Notes under the pieces: model-generated
The model's database searches: none
What the model was told of the DNA's origin: nothing
What the model saw: the letters and a program-made list of their open reading frames with translations, nothing else
In this document: positions 1 through 11,954 of the stretch, piece by piece
Numbering within the stretch: the stretch's first letter is position 1
How the letters are laid out: each line of letters opens with the position of its first letter
Translations under genes and position numbers: made by a program
Assembly: GCF_002965065.1 (NCBI RefSeq)
Contig: NZ_PTRE01000059.1
Location: 37,312-101,311, forward strand
Origin: Escherichia sp. MOD1-EC7003
GTDB taxonomy: Bacteria > Pseudomonadota > Gammaproteobacteria > Enterobacterales > Enterobacteriaceae
Direction of reading: 5' to 3'
Length of the DNA stretch: 64,000 nucleotides

Positions 1-582
1 CGTGGCTTCCACCACGGCACCTTGCTGCTCAATGCCGACCTCAGCCGCCTGGCAAACTATCTCAACCCGGATAAAAAGAAACTGGCGGCGAAAGGCATTA
101 CTTCAGTGCGTTCCCGCGTGACCAACCTCACCGAGTTGCTACCGGGAATTACCCATAAGCAGATTTGCGAGGCCATAACCGAGGCCTTTTTCGCCCATTA
201 TGGCGAGCGTGTAGAAGCGGAAATCATCTCACCGGACAAAATGCCAGACTTGCCGAACTTCGCCGAAACCTTTGCCCGTCAGAGTAGCTGGGAATGGAAC
301 TTCGGTCAGGCTCCGGCGTTCACGCATCTGCTGGATGAACGCTTCACCTGGGGCGGCGTGGAACTGCATTTCGACGTTGAAAAAGGCCATATCACCCGCG
401 CCCAGGTGTTTACCGACAGCCTCAATCCCGCGCCGCTGGAAGCCCTCGCAGGAAGACTGCAAGGCTGCCTGTACCGCGCAGATATGCTGCAACAGGAGTG
501 CGAAGCGCTGCTGGTCGACTTCCCTGAACAGGAAAAAGAGCTACGGGAGTTGTCAGCGTGGATGGCAGGGGCGGTACGGTAG
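1..582 (+). CDS. lplA: Lipoate-protein ligase A, C-terminal part
   Basis: The window opens inside this gene; frame 1 is open from the first base to a TAG at 580-582. The 193 visible residues match what I recall of the C-terminal half of E. coli LplA, including the RGFHHGTLL segment and the small C-terminal accessory domain. LplA attaches free lipoate, through lipoyl-AMP, to the lipoyl domains of the 2-oxoacid dehydrogenase complexes and the glycine cleavage H protein in the cytoplasm. The N-terminal catalytic part lies outside the window. In K-12, yjjJ separates lplA from deoD; here only 76 bp with a terminator hairpin lie between them. Confidence 0.95.
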   Translation, partial: RGFHHGTLLLNADLSRLANYLNPDKKKLAAKGITSVRSRVTNLTELLPGITHKQICEAITEAFFAHYGERVEAEIISPDKMPDLPNFAETFARQSSWEWNFGQAPAFTHLLDERFTWGGVELHFDVEKGHITRAQVFTDSLNPAPLEALAGRLQGCLYRADMLQQECEALLVDFPEQEKELRELSAWMAGAVR

Positions 583-600
583 TTAATTGATGAATTAAAA

Positions 601-626
601 AGCCGGAGCAGTCTCCCGCTCCGGCT
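601..626. terminator. Bidirectional terminator between lplA and deoD
   Basis: A 9-bp perfect GC-rich stem (601-609 with 618-626) has an 8-base loop. An A-run lies on its left, giving a U-run for the minus-strand transcript. It sits between the convergent 3' ends of lplA and the deo operon and could serve both. Confidence 0.8.
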
Positions 627-658
627 TAACACGACAACTGTTTTTCAGCGAAACCCAA

Positions 659-1378
659 TTACTCTTTATCGCCCAGCAGAACGGATTCCAGTGCGATTTT
701 GATCATGTCGTTGAAGGTGGTCTGACGCTCAGCGGCAGTGGTCTGCTCGTGAGTGCGGATGTGGTCAGACACGGTGCAGATGGCCAGGGCTTTCGCGCCA
801 AATTCTGCAGCGACGCCGTAGATACCCGCCGCTTCCATTTCCACGCCGAGGATACCGTATTTTTCCATCACGTCGAACATTTCGCCGTCCGGAGAGTAGA
901 ACAGGTCAGCGGAGAACAGGTTACCAACGCGAGCATCAACGCCCAACGCTTTAGCTGCGTCTACCGCGTTACGCACCATGTCAAAGTCAGCAATCGCGGC
1001 AAAGTCATGATCTTTAAAACGGATGCGGTTAACTTTGGAGTCGGTGCATGCACCCATACCGATAACGACGTCGCGTAGTTTTACGTGCGGCAGAACGGCG
1101 CCACAGGAACCGACGCGGATAATTTTCTTCACGCCGAAATCGGTGATCAGTTCTTTGGTGTAGATGGAGCAGGACGGGATACCCATACCGTGACCCATTA
1201 CGGAAATTTTGCGGCCTTTGTAAGTACCGGTGAAGCCCAGCATACCGCGAACGTTGTTCACTTCACGGGCATCTTCAAGGAAAGTTTCAGCAATATACTT
1301 CGCACGCAGCGGGTCGCCTGGCATCAAAACTACGTCAGCGAAATCGCCCATTTCTGCATTAATGTGTGGAGTAGCCAT
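659..1378 (-). CDS. deoD: Purine nucleoside phosphorylase DeoD
   Basis: This 239-residue protein phosphorolyses purine (deoxy)ribonucleosides to the free base and (deoxy)ribose-1-phosphate; the active enzyme is a cytoplasmic hexamer. It begins [17 protein letters not shown], with the phosphate-site MPGDPLRAK segment near residue 20 and the SDHIRT motif carrying the catalytic Asp at about residue 205. The start at 1378 matches the known N-terminus and has an AAGGAT ribosome site; the frame stays open 19 codons further upstream without support. It is the last gene of deoCABD, 56 bp after deoB. Confidence 0.97.
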   Translation of the reverse strand: MATPHINAEMGDFADVVLMPGDPLRAKYIAETFLEDAREVNNVRGMLGFTGTYKGRKISVMGHGMGIPSCSIYTKELITDFGVKKIIRVGSCGAVLPHVKLRDVVIGMGACTDSKVNRIRFKDHDFAAIADFDMVRNAVDAAKALGVDARVGNLFSADLFYSPDGEMFDVMEKYGILGVEMEAAGIYGVAAEFGAKALAICTVSDHIRTHEQTTAAERQTTFNDMIKIALESVLLGDKE

Positions 1379-1434
1379 CGTTTTATCCTTTTTGTGACAT
1401 ATTAAAGGCGGAGTCACTGCTCCGCCCAAATCCA

Positions 1435-2679
<1,245 letters not shown>

Positions 2680-2709
2680 TCAAATTTAAGTGATCAGATC
2701 AGTATACCG

Positions 2710-4032
2710 TTATTCGCTGATACGGCGATAGACAGTTGGTGTGCTTTCCGGTGCTTTATCGGCAAGTTTAATTGCCGCTTTCACCGCTTTTGCTGCTTCC
2801 TGCCAGCTGTTTTCGTCTTTCGCGTGGATAACCGCCAGCGGACGCTGACCGTCTACCTGGTCGCCCAGACGCGCCATATCAGTAAAGCCGACGCTGTAAT
2901 CGATGGTGTCAGATGCCTGACGGCGACCGCCGCCCATTGTAACCACTGCCATCCCCAGTGCGCGGGTATCCATTTCACTGACAAAACCTTCGGTATCAGC
3001 ATAGACGGCTTTCGTCAGCATCGCTGTCGGCAGATACTTCGCGTAGTTCTCAACGAAGTCGGTCGGGCCTTTTTGTGCTGCAACCATACGACCAAAGACT
3101 TCTGCCGCTTTACCGTTGTCCAGCACCGCCTGCAATTTCGCGCGCGCCTCGGCGTCATCTTTCGCCAGTTTGCCGGAGGTAAGCATCTCCACGCACAGCG
3201 CCATCGTGACATCAAACAGACGCGGGTTACGATATTCACCCGTCAGGAACTGCACCGCTTCACGTACTTCAAGCGCGTTACCGGCACTGGAGGCCAGCAC
3301 CTGATTCATGTCGGTGAGCAGCGCGGTGGTGCGCACGCCAGCGCCGTTAGCTACGCCAACAATCGCTTCGGCAAGGGCTTCAGAGAGCTCATAGGTCGGC
3401 ATAAACGCGCCGCTCCCCACTTTCACGTCCATCACTAGCGCGTCCAGACCTTCTGCCAGTTTCTTCGCCAGAATCGAGGCTGTGATCAGCGGGATGGAGT
3501 CAACAGTTGCGGTAATATCGCGGGTCGCGTAGAAACGTTTATCTGCCGGAGCCAGTGAGCTGGTCTGGCCGATAATTGCCACGCCGACGTCTTTAATGAT
3601 TTCGCGAAAACGATTGTCATCCGGGAAGATGTCGAAGCCAGGGATGGATTCCAGTTTGTCGAGCGTACCGCCAGTATGACCGAGGCCACGACCGGAGATC
3701 ATCGGAATATAGCCGCCGCAGGCAGCGACCATCGGCCCCAACATCAGCGAAGTCACATCGCCGACGCCACCGGTGGAGTGTTTATCAACAATCGGGCCAT
3801 TCAGATGCAGGCTTTTCCAGTCGAGAACGGTTCCTGAATCTCGCATCGCCATGGTCAGCGAGACACGCTCAGGCATTGTCATATCGTGGAAGAAAATGGT
3901 CATCGCGAGGGCGGCAATCTGCCCTTCGGAGATAGTGTTGTCGCGAATGCCGTTGATAAAGAAACGAATTTCTTCATCGCTCAGCGCATGACCATCACGT
4001 TTTTTACGAATAATTTCTTGTGCGAGAAACAA
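2710..4032 (-). CDS. deoA: Thymidine phosphorylase DeoA
   Basis: DeoA converts thymidine, deoxyuridine and phosphate to base plus 2-deoxyribose-1-phosphate as a cytoplasmic dimer. The length is 440 residues. The family's phosphate- and nucleoside-binding loop KHSTGGVGD starts at Lys84, and the downstream [20 protein letters not shown] block is intact. It is second in deoCABD. The 125-bp gap to deoC upstream carries a REP pair, unlike the tight spacing of the rest of the operon. Confidence 0.97.
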
Positions 4033-4069
4033 GGTAACCTCCCGTGGAAAAGAGTATGAGGCGGCTTTT

Positions 4070-4144
4070 GCCGGATGCGTCTACGCCTTATCCGGCCTAC
4101 GGGTGATACGTCTCGTAGGCCTGATAAGCGCAGCGCATCAGGCG
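4070..4144. repeat. REP pair (BIME) between deoC and deoA
   Basis: Two oppositely oriented REP sequences form a short BIME inside the deo operon. The first begins gccggatgcg with the inner hairpin to tatccggcctac; the second runs from gtaggcctgataagcg to gcatcaggcgc. It may stabilise the deoC portion of the message or attenuate downstream genes. That role is inferred from REP elements in general. Confidence 0.85.
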
Positions 4145-4157
4145 CAAAGCATCTTAC

Positions 4158-4937
4158 TTAGTAGCTGCTGGCGCTCTTACCGTCGCCGTGTCCCAGCGCT
4201 TTCAGCAGACTTGCCAACAGGCTGGAAGCGCCAAAGCGGTAGTGACGCGCATCTGCCCAGTCAGCACCGAACAGTTCATCGGCAATCGCGAGATACTTCT
4301 GCGCATCTTCCGCAGTACGCACGCCGCCCGCCGGTTTGAAACCAACGGTTTTTTCTACGCCCATATCGCGAATAACTTCCATCATGATGCGCGCGCTTTC
4401 CGGCGTCGCATTCACCGCCACTTTACCGGTAGAGGTTTTGATGAAGTCAGCACCCGCTTTGATAGAGATTTCAGACGCTTTACGGATCAGCGCTTCGTCT
4501 TTCAGTTCGCCGGTTTCGATGATTACTTTCAGCAGCACGTTCGCCGCAGCGCAAGCCTCTTTACAGGCTTTCACCAGATCAAGACCTACCTGCTCGTTGC
4601 CCGCCATCAGCGCACGGTACGGGAACACCACGTCAACTTCATCGGCACCGTAGGCGATTGCCGCACGGGTTTCGGCCAGCGCGATTTCGATGTCGTCGTT
4701 ACCGTGTGGGAAGTTGGTTACCGTAGCGATACGGATTTCCGGGGTGCCCTGCTCTTTCAGGGTTTTGCGAGCAATCGGGATAAAGCGAGGATAGATACAG
4801 ATAGCGGCGGTATTGCCAACCGGAGTTTTGGCCTGATGACACAGGGCAATCACTTTTTCGTCGGTGTCGTCGTCATTCAGGGTGGTCAGGTCCATCAATT
4901 TCAGTGCACGCAGGCTGCTTGCTTTCAGATCAGTCAT
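4158..4937 (-). CDS. deoC: Deoxyribose-phosphate aldolase DeoC
   Basis: DeoC is a class I aldolase cleaving 2-deoxyribose-5-phosphate to acetaldehyde and glyceraldehyde-3-phosphate. The 259-residue TIM barrel retains the Schiff-base Lys167 in [10 protein letters not shown] and Asp102 in [11 protein letters not shown]. The ATG at 4937 gives the known N-terminus [10 protein letters not shown] and has an AGGAG ribosome site; the frame is open eight codons further up. It is first in the operon. The DeoR/CRP/CytR-type control region lies immediately upstream. Confidence 0.97.
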   Translation of the reverse strand: MTDLKASSLRALKLMDLTTLNDDDTDEKVIALCHQAKTPVGNTAAICIYPRFIPIARKTLKEQGTPEIRIATVTNFPHGNDDIEIALAETRAAIAYGADEVDVVFPYRALMAGNEQVGLDLVKACKEACAAANVLLKVIIETGELKDEALIRKASEISIKAGADFIKTSTGKVAVNATPESARIMMEVIRDMGVEKTVGFKPAGGVRTAEDAQKYLAIADELFGADWADARHYRFGASSLLASLLKALGHGDGKSASSY

Positions 4938-4981
4938 TTCATTCTCCTGGCTTGTCGCCAATAAAATTCACCTTGCGAGTT

Positions 4982-4997
4982 TGTTAGTATTCTAACA
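4982..4997. promoter_or_regulatory. DeoR operator O2 at deoP2
   Basis: The 16-bp near-palindrome TGTTAGTATTCTAACA lies 45 bp upstream of the deoC start. It is the known DeoR operator form. It pairs with matching operators at 5581 (599 bp away) and about 5860, as in the K-12 three-operator looping arrangement. Confidence 0.9.
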
Positions 4998-5014
4998 TCT
5001 ACTCCGCAACACAC

Positions 5015-5083
5015 TTCGATATACATCACAATTAAGGAAATCTAATTACAATTTTGCATCACTGTTATGCGATCTGGTTCAAA
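5015..5083 (-). promoter_or_regulatory. CRP sites and CytR region of deoP2
   Basis: Read on the minus strand, 5030-5015 is a TGTGA-N6-type half-conserved CRP site adjacent to the promoter. A weaker site covers 5083-5068. A TTGCA-containing stretch between them (about 5053-5060) fits the CytR octamer. This matches the known deoP2 layout of two CRP sites flanking CytR. The exact bounds are my reading of the consensus. Confidence 0.7.
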
Positions 5084-5194
5084 TAATTCACTTTCAAATG
5101 AATGCGCCAGTGGTGGCAAACGCATCAGGATCAAAGTGAACATCACGAAACTTCTTACAATGGCGCATCACCTTCGGCATAAAAGGAAAAGAAG

Positions 5195-6745
5195 ATGCCC
5201 ACTTCTCATGAAAATGCACTGCAACAACGTTGCCAGCAAATTGTTACCAGCCCAGTGCTTAGCCCGGAGCAGAAGCGCCATTTTCTGGCGCTGGAAGCAG
5301 AAAACAATCTGCCTTACCCACAGCTTCCTGCCGAAGCCCGCCGCGCGCTGGATGAGGGGGTAATCTGCGATATGTTTGAAGGTCATGCGCCGTACAAACC
5401 ACGCTATGTCTTACCCGATTACGCCCGTTTTCTGGCGAACGGTTCCGAATGGCTGGAGCTGGAAGGAGCAAAAGATCTTGATGATGCGCTCTCACTGCTG
5501 ACCATTCTTTACCACCACGTACCGTCGGTCACATCGATGCCGGTCTACCTAGGGCAACTGGATGCGTTGTTGCAACCATATGTTAGAATTCTAACACAGG
5601 ACGAGATCGATATTCGAATAAAACGTTTCTGGCGTTACCTCGACAGAACCCTGCCAGACGCCTTTATGCACGCCAATATTGGCCCGTCTGATTCGCCCAT
5701 CACCCGAGCAATTTTACGCGCAGACGCCGAGCTAAAGCAGGTTTCACCGAACCTGACCTTTATCTACGATCCTGAAATCACCCCTGATGACCTGCTGCTG
5801 GAAGTGGCGAAAAACATCTGCGAATGTAGCAAACCGCACATCGCCAACGGTCCGGTACATGATAAAATTTTCACAAAAGGGGGCTACGGGATTGTGAGCT
5901 GTTACAACTCACTGCCGTTAGCGGGTGGTGGCAGTACGCTAGTACGCCTTAACCTGAAAGCGATTGCCGAGCGCAGTGAATCGCAGGAAGACTTCTTTAC
6001 GCGCACTTTACCGCACTACTGCCAGCAGCAGATCGCCATCATCGATGCACGGTGTGAATTCCTCTATCAACAATCACACTTCTTTGAGAATAGCTTCCTG
6101 GTGAAAGAAGGGCTGATTACCCCTGAACGTTTTGTGCCAATGTTTGGCATGTACGGGCTGGCAGAGGCGGTTAACTTGCTGTGTGAAAAAGAAGGGATTG
6201 CCGCGCGCTACGGTAAAGAGGCCGCTGCAAATGAAGTGGGTTATCGCATCAGCGCACAACTGGCAGAGTTTGTCGCCAATACCCCGGTGAAATATGGCTG
6301 GCAAAATCGCGCCATGTTACACGCACAGTCGGGGATCAGTTCTGATATCGGCACCACGCCGGGCGCACGCTTGCCGTATGGCGATGAGCCAGATCCGATC
6401 ACCCATCTGCAAACTGTCGCCCCGCATCATGCTTATTATTACTCCGGGATCAGCGACATTCTGACGCTCGATGAAACCATCAAACGTAATCCGCAGGCGC
6501 TGGTACAGCTTTGCCTCGGTGCCTTTAAAGCCGGTATGCGCGAATTTACCGCCAATGTCAGCGGTAACGATCTGGTTCGCGTTACCGGTTATATGGTGCG
6601 TTTGTCGGATTTAGAAAAATATCGCGCCGAAGGTTCGCGTACCAACACCACGTGGCTGGGCGAAGAGGCCGCACGTAACACTCGTATTCTGGAACGCCAG
6701 CCGCGCGTGATAAGCCATGAACAGCAGATGCGCTTTAGTCAGTAA
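5195..6745 (+). CDS. yjjI: YjjI, glycyl-radical enzyme-like protein (DUF3029)
   Basis: This 516-residue protein has the C-terminal glycyl-radical signature RVTGYMVRL, placing the radical Gly at about residue 465. A candidate thiyl Cys lies mid-protein in [15 protein letters not shown]. Glycyl-radical enzymes act only anaerobically after activation by a radical-SAM partner, and yjjW overlaps the 3' end by 29 bp, so the two form a pair. The substrate is not established to my knowledge. The start at 5195 follows an AAGGAAAAGAAG ribosome site. Two DeoR operators lie inside the coding sequence, and the gene diverges from deoC. A link to deoxyribose or nucleoside breakdown is my inference from position only. 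Confidence 0.9.
   Translation: MPTSHENALQQRCQQIVTSPVLSPEQKRHFLALEAENNLPYPQLPAEARRALDEGVICDMFEGHAPYKPRYVLPDYARFLANGSEWLELEGAKDLDDALSLLTILYHHVPSVTSMPVYLGQLDALLQPYVRILTQDEIDIRIKRFWRYLDRTLPDAFMHANIGPSDSPITRAILRADAELKQVSPNLTFIYDPEITPDDLLLEVAKNICECSKPHIANGPVHDKIFTKGGYGIVSCYNSLPLAGGGSTLVRLNLKAIAERSESQEDFFTRTLPHYCQQQIAIIDARCEFLYQQSHFFENSFLVKEGLITPERFVPMFGMYGLAEAVNLLCEKEGIAARYGKEAAANEVGYRISAQLAEFVANTPVKYGWQNRAMLHAQSGISSDIGTTPGARLPYGDEPDPITHLQTVAPHHAYYYSGISDILTLDETIKRNPQALVQLCLGAFKAGMREFTANVSGNDLVRVTGYMVRLSDLEKYRAEGSRTNTTWLGEEAARNTRILERQPRVISHEQQMRFSQ
5581..5596. promoter_or_regulatory. DeoR operator O1 at deoP1, inside yjjI
   Basis: A perfect 16-bp palindrome, TGTTAGAATTCTAACA, lies exactly 599 bp from O2. 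This matches the reported O1-O2 spacing at the deo promoters. It lies within the yjjI coding sequence, so deoP1 fires on the opposite strand through the 5' part of yjjI. Confidence 0.92.
5860..5875. promoter_or_regulatory. Candidate distal DeoR operator OE
   Basis: TGATAAAATTTTCACA matches 12 of 16 positions of the O1 palindrome. It sits exactly 279 bp from O1, the spacing reported for the third deo operator. It is a degenerate site supported mainly by position. Confidence 0.7.
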
Positions 6746-7580
6746 GATTATCCCCTTCTCCTGCGTTGACGGGCCAGGCAGTCGTCTGGCTCTGTTTTTG
6801 CAGGGCTGCAATCTGCGCTGCAAAAACTGTCACAATCCGTGGACGATGGGGCGTTGTAATGATTGCGGGGAGTGCATGCCAGAGTGTCCGCATCAGGCGT
6901 TGCGGATTGTTGACGGCAAAGTGATGTGGAACGCGGCTGTCTGCGAGCAATGTGATACCTGCCTGAAGATGTGTCCGCAACATGCCACGCCGATGGCGCA
7001 ATCTATGAGCGTGGACGAAGTGCTTAGCCATATCCGCAAAGCGGTGCTGTTTATCGAAGGGATAACGGTGAGCGGTGGAGAAGCCACGACCCAGCTGCCA
7101 TTTGTGGTAGCGCTGTTTACTGCCATCAAAAACGATCCGCAACTGCGCCATCTCACCTGTCTGGTGGACAGTAACGGCTTGTTGAGCGAAACCGGCTGGG
7201 AAAAATTGCTCCCGGTGTGCGACGGCGCGATGCTCGATCTCAAAGCGTGGGGGAGCGCGAGCCATCAACAGCTAACCGGACGCGATAATCAGCAGATTAA
7301 GCGCAGCATTAGTCTGCTTGCCGAGTGCGGCAAGCTGGCAGAACTGCGTTTGCTGGTGATCCCAGGCCAGGTGGATTATTTGCAACATATTGAAGAACTG
7401 GCGGCGTTTATCAGGCAACTTGATGACGTTCCGGTACGGCTGAATGCGTTTCATGCCCACGGTGTGTATGGCGAGGCGCAAAGCTGGCCGAGCGCCACAC
7501 CGGAAGATGTGGAACAACTGGCTGATGCGTTACGGGAGCGTGGGGTGAGCCGGTTAATATTTCCGGCGCTGTATTTGTGA
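6717..7580 (+). CDS. yjjW: YjjW, radical-SAM glycyl-radical activase
   Basis: The 287 residues contain the radical-SAM cluster motif CNLRCKNC near residue 31. Two ferredoxin-type Cys clusters follow ([12 protein letters not shown] and [12 protein letters not shown]) within the first 95 residues, and the [11 protein letters not shown]-binding segment comes next. That is the layout of activases of the PflA/GRE-activase family that carry two extra 4Fe-4S clusters. The partner is YjjI, whose reading frame it overlaps by 29 bp, so translation is probably coupled. The gene ends directly at the start of the REP array. Confidence 0.93.
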   Translation: MNSRCALVSKIIPFSCVDGPGSRLALFLQGCNLRCKNCHNPWTMGRCNDCGECMPECPHQALRIVDGKVMWNAAVCEQCDTCLKMCPQHATPMAQSMSVDEVLSHIRKAVLFIEGITVSGGEATTQLPFVVALFTAIKNDPQLRHLTCLVDSNGLLSETGWEKLLPVCDGAMLDLKAWGSASHQQLTGRDNQQIKRSISLLAECGKLAELRLLVIPGQVDYLQHIEELAAFIRQLDDVPVRLNAFHAHGVYGEAQSWPSATPEDVEQLADALRERGVSRLIFPALYL

Positions 7581-7582
7581 CA

Positions 7583-8697
<1,115 letters not shown>

Positions 8698-8702
<5 letters not shown>

Positions 8703-9477
8703 ACACGTTAAACAACGTATACGTGTTATTAAGCAACACTTCGGCAATCTCATCCGCTGATTCCGGGCGTAACTCGCAAAGTACGGCAAACACCCGCGCA
8801 GCCTGCTCCGGGCGGTTAGGCTGCCCCTGAAAACCGTTGAGCGGCATATCCGGCGCATCGGTTTCCAGCAACAACGATGCCAGCGGTAATTTTGCGATGA
8901 CATCGCGGGTTTTACTGGCGCGTGGATAGGTGATAGTACCGCCTACGCCAATTTTGTAGCCCAGTTGCACAAACCGTTCGGCCTGTTGCAGGCTACCGGA
9001 AAAACCGTGAACCACGCCAGTGCGTGGCAAATCGTGGCGTTTAAGATGCATCGCCAGTTTGTCGTGCGTGCGCCGTGAATGAAGGATCACCGGCAGATCG
9101 TAGTGTTTCGCCAGTTTCAGTTGTTCATCAAGTAGCCACTGCTGCCTCTCAAATTGCGGATCGTCACCAAAGAGATCCAGGCCGATCTCCCCCACCGCCA
9201 CCACCTTCGCCGGACGCCTTTCCAGCACCAGCTGTAGCTGATCCAACGATGCATCGTTATGTTTTTCCAACATACCAGGATGCAAACCCAATGCGGCATA
9301 CAGCGGTTGATAAATTTCCGCTAACGCCTGCACGCGGGCAAAATTTTCTGCCTCTGTCGCCGGAACAATGATCTTGCCTACGCCCGCTTGTGCCGCACGT
9401 TGCAGGCTGGCCTCTTCATCGCCGCTAAACGGCGGGAAATCAAAATGGCAGTGGGTATCGATAAAACGGCAAATCAA
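8698..9477 (-). CDS. yjjV: YjjV, TatD-family metal-dependent DNase
   Basis: The 259-residue protein has the N-terminal metal-binding DTHCHFD motif (His9, His11). Further TatD-family ligands lie in VGEIGLDLF, VILHSRRTHDKL, VVHGFSG and LLETDAPDMP. TatD-family hydrolases act on DNA (3'-5' exonuclease) or related phosphodiesters; the cellular role of YjjV is unclear. It overlaps the start of the translated part of yjjU by 4 bp and is transcribed after it. The TAG stop lies within the final REP of the array, in the gtaggccgg segment. Confidence 0.93.
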
Positions 9478-10547
9478 GCCAGATCCTCATTGTTAAATGT
9501 CGGGTCGTTCGCCTGCGGTGCATCGATAACTTCGGTAACCAGCGTATCGTTGGCAACTGGCGCAGGTGGAATCACGATCGACTCCGGCGTCACTACCGGC
9601 ACCAGATGGCGGCTCAGCGGCGCTTTTTCAGTTAATAGCTTACCAACCGTGGCGAGGAAATAACGCCCGCATAAACGCCCAAGTTTATAGTCTTCGCGCA
9701 GTGCCGGAAGCCGACTGCCGAGCGCGATACTATGCAATGGCTTCGGTGGATAAATTTCGAATATCCGCAGCTGGCCCGGTGGTTTCTCAATAAATTGCTG
9801 AATATCACGATAGCTGGTTTCATGATGCTGCACCAGATTGACCAGCGGCTGCAGGCTACTGTCACCCAGCCAACGTTCCATGCGTTTGAACCACTGCGGC
9901 GTATAGTACATTTGCGACGGCACGGTGCGAATCACCACCAGTGTTTTCGCCCCCTGCCTTGCAGCCTCTTTAACCGGAATCGCATCACTGATCCCGCCAT
10001 CCAGGTAGTTAATGCCTTCCAGCGACACTCCGCTACGATAAAAGCCAGGTATCGCACTGGAGGCGCGAATCACATCCAGCCAGTTTTGTTTGGTTGGTAA
10101 AAAGTAATTCGGCGCATAGTCGTCCTGACGACAGGCGCACATATAAAACGATTTGCCGCTGTCAAACAACCGCGCGGCGGTATCCATTTGCAACGGCATC
10201 TGGCTTGCGGTAGCCTCCACCAGCCAGTCGAGATCGATAAGATTTCCTCCACGGACAAAACGCAATGGATCGAAAAATTCGCGTTTTGTGGTATAGCGCA
10301 TGATAACTTTGCGCGCGTAACCGGGCTGATTACAAATATACGCCGAAAGGTTCTGCGCCCCGGCTGATGTGCCAAGATAAAGATCGAAAGGATTAAACTG
10401 CGCGCGCATAAACTCATCCAGCACACCAGCCGTGAAAATTCCACGCTGCCCGCCGCCTTCGCACACCAGAGCAATTCGTCCGGGCTGGAACGGCCTTAGC
10501 GACAACGGCGCAATATTACCAAGCGTTACAGGTATTCGCTGCCCCAC
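9474..10547 (-). CDS. yjjU: YjjU, patatin-like phospholipase family protein
   Basis: The protein is 357 residues from a GTG start. It carries the patatin oxyanion segment CEGGGQRGIFTAGV, the nucleophile elbow GTSAG and the DGG of the Ser-Asp dyad in YLDGGISDAIPV. Patatin-like proteins are serine lipases or acyl hydrolases; the substrate of YjjU is unknown. I chose GTG at 10547 because it has an AGGAAGG ribosome site eight bases upstream. The longer TTG start at 10583 has none. It is the first gene of a yjjU-yjjV pair. Confidence 0.9.
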   Translation of the reverse strand: MGQRIPVTLGNIAPLSLRPFQPGRIALVCEGGGQRGIFTAGVLDEFMRAQFNPFDLYLGTSAGAQNLSAYICNQPGYARKVIMRYTTKREFFDPLRFVRGGNLIDLDWLVEATASQMPLQMDTAARLFDSGKSFYMCACRQDDYAPNYFLPTKQNWLDVIRASSAIPGFYRSGVSLEGINYLDGGISDAIPVKEAARQGAKTLVVIRTVPSQMYYTPQWFKRMERWLGDSSLQPLVNLVQHHETSYRDIQQFIEKPPGQLRIFEIYPPKPLHSIALGSRLPALREDYKLGRLCGRYFLATVGKLLTEKAPLSRHLVPVVTPESIVIPPAPVANDTLVTEVIDAPQANDPTFNNEDLA

Positions 10548-10615
10548 CTCTGCCTTCCTGTTTTTATTGTGAAAGAATGACAAAGTAACGCAATTTATTA
10601 TTCGCTAAAACCGCA

Positions 10616-10640
10616 AAAGCCAGTCCGTTGGACTGGCTTT
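10616..10640. terminator. Terminator between ytjA and yjjU
   Basis: An 11-bp perfect inverted repeat (10616-10626 with 10630-10640) has a 3-base loop. On the minus strand the stem ends in GGCTTTTG. It lies downstream of ytjA and upstream of yjjU. Confidence 0.7.
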
Positions 10641-10668
10641 GGATAAAATTTTCTTAATGGTCTGAAGG

Positions 10669-10830
10669 CTAGGGTCGTTTTCGCCCCATGAACAAACTCA
10701 CCAGGAACAAAATAATCCCGACGACAAAGACAATTTTAGCTGCGCCTGCAGCTGTACCAGCCAGACCACCAAACCCAAGTGCGGCGGCGATTAACGCGAT
10801 AACCAGAAATATGATGCCCCAACGAAACAT
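10669..10830 (-). CDS. ytjA: YtjA, small membrane protein (UPF0391)
   Basis: This 53-residue protein begins [13 protein letters not shown] and has two hydrophobic segments (about 4-22 and 30-46) separated by a Gly/Ala-rich turn, ending in GRKRP. The family is widespread, short and of unknown function. A GGAGACGCTT ribosome site precedes the ATG at 10830; the frame is open ten codons further up. It lies between osmY and yjjU with its own terminator. Confidence 0.88.
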
Positions 10831-10919
10831 AAGCGTCTCCTTTACCATAGTTAATGTCACCGCTTGATATGAGCGTGAAAATCACTCAATGCGATATTTT
10901 TAGTGTGGTGCACATCGCG

Positions 10920-10941
10920 CCTCCCGACAAAGTTCGGGAGG
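10920..10941. terminator. osmY terminator
   Basis: An 8-bp stem (10920-10927 with 10934-10941) with a 6-base loop lies just after the osmY stop, on the side where minus-strand transcription leaves the gene. Confidence 0.7.
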
Positions 10942-10956
10942 TCGAATTACGACGAA

Positions 10957-11562
10957 TTACTTAGTTTTCAGATCATTTTTAACGCTTTTCACACCATCTA
11001 CCGCTTTGGCGATACTTTCAGCACGGTCACTTTGTGCCTGAGAATCTACGGTACCGGAGAGCTGAACCACGCCATCGGTGGTTTCAACTTTCACTTTACG
11101 CGAAGGGACGATATCGTCTGCCAGCAGTTTGGCTTTGATTTCACTGGTGGTGGCAGTGTCACCCGCGTAGCCCTTCACAGAGCCTTCTTTAGCGTCGCGA
11201 ACGTGTAGTTTGTCGCTAACGGACGTCACGCCTTCAACGCCTTTCGCCACTTTTACTGCCTCTTCGGCCTGGGCCTGGCTTTCAACGAAACCGCTCAGGG
11301 TCACGACTTTTTGATCGGTTTTGACAGAGATATCGGTGCTCTTGATGCTGTCATGATCCACCAGGGCCGCCTTCACTTTCGCGGTGATGGCACTGTCATC
11401 CATGAAATTACCGACTTTATTCATAGAACTATCGACTTTTTGCCCTGCGCTTTCATTGGTGCTCTGCGCGTTGTTTTCCGCGTAGGCAGAGCCGGTCGCG
11501 ACGGCAGAGGTCAACATTACAGCCAGCAGAGTTTTCGAAATCTTCAGTCTTGTCATAGTCAT
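10957..11562 (-). CDS. osmY: OsmY, periplasmic BON-domain osmotic-stress chaperone
   Basis: The 201 residues comprise a signal peptide (about 1-28, cleavage after SAYA) and two BON domains (about 55-125 and 135-200). OsmY is a periplasmic protein induced in stationary phase and hyperosmotic stress and reported to aid outer-membrane protein folding. The start at 11562 gives the known N-terminus [12 protein letters not shown] longer GTG-initiated frame reaches 11640 but would sit in the known long leader. Confidence 0.96.
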   Translation of the reverse strand: MTMTRLKISKTLLAVMLTSAVATGSAYAENNAQSTNESAGQKVDSSMNKVGNFMDDSAITAKVKAALVDHDSIKSTDISVKTDQKVVTLSGFVESQAQAEEAVKVAKGVEGVTSVSDKLHVRDAKEGSVKGYAGDTATTSEIKAKLLADDIVPSRKVKVETTDGVVQLSGTVDSQAQSDRAESIAKAVDGVKSVKNDLKTK

Positions 11563-11805
11563 CGATTTATTCCTGTATGTTTGCTCATAATTTGAGCCAG
11601 GCAACACGAGGTTGCATTGCTGAATAGGGAGAGACTTCACCCTCTACAGAAGTCAATGGTCGCCATCACAAAAGCGATGGGTAATGAATAACGACCATTA
11701 CAGCCTCTGAATCAGTTATTAATATCGGTAGAATGACAATCGACGGCTTTAGATACTGATATCTACGCATTGAACGGTATTTAACGCCGTCAGAAATGTC
11801 ATTAC

Positions 11806-11840
11806 TTTGTTAAATATAGATCACAATTTTGAAACTGCTC
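11806..11840 (-). promoter_or_regulatory. osmY sigma-S promoter
   Basis: On the minus strand, CTATATT (11819-11813) is the osmY -10 element, with the C at -13 favoured by sigma-S. A GTGATC half-site just upstream fits known CRP influence. It implies a leader of about 240 nt, as in K-12. The remainder of 11563-11954 holds no other gene, only this leader and the prfC terminator. Confidence 0.75.
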
Positions 11841-11919
11841 GGGATATCAGCTAAAACATAAGCAAAAGTGAATGTTTTAAGAACATTCCGTAAGCGGCTA
11901 ATAAGGAAGGGAAATTGAC

Positions 11920-11945
11920 AGGGCGCAGCGGCTGCTGCGCCCTGG
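11920..11945 (-). terminator. prfC terminator
   Basis: An 11-bp perfect GC-rich stem (11920-11930 with 11935-11945) has a 4-base loop, immediately after the prfC stop. On the minus strand it is followed by TCAATTTCC. Confidence 0.8.
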
Positions 11946-11954
11946 AGGCAAGAA

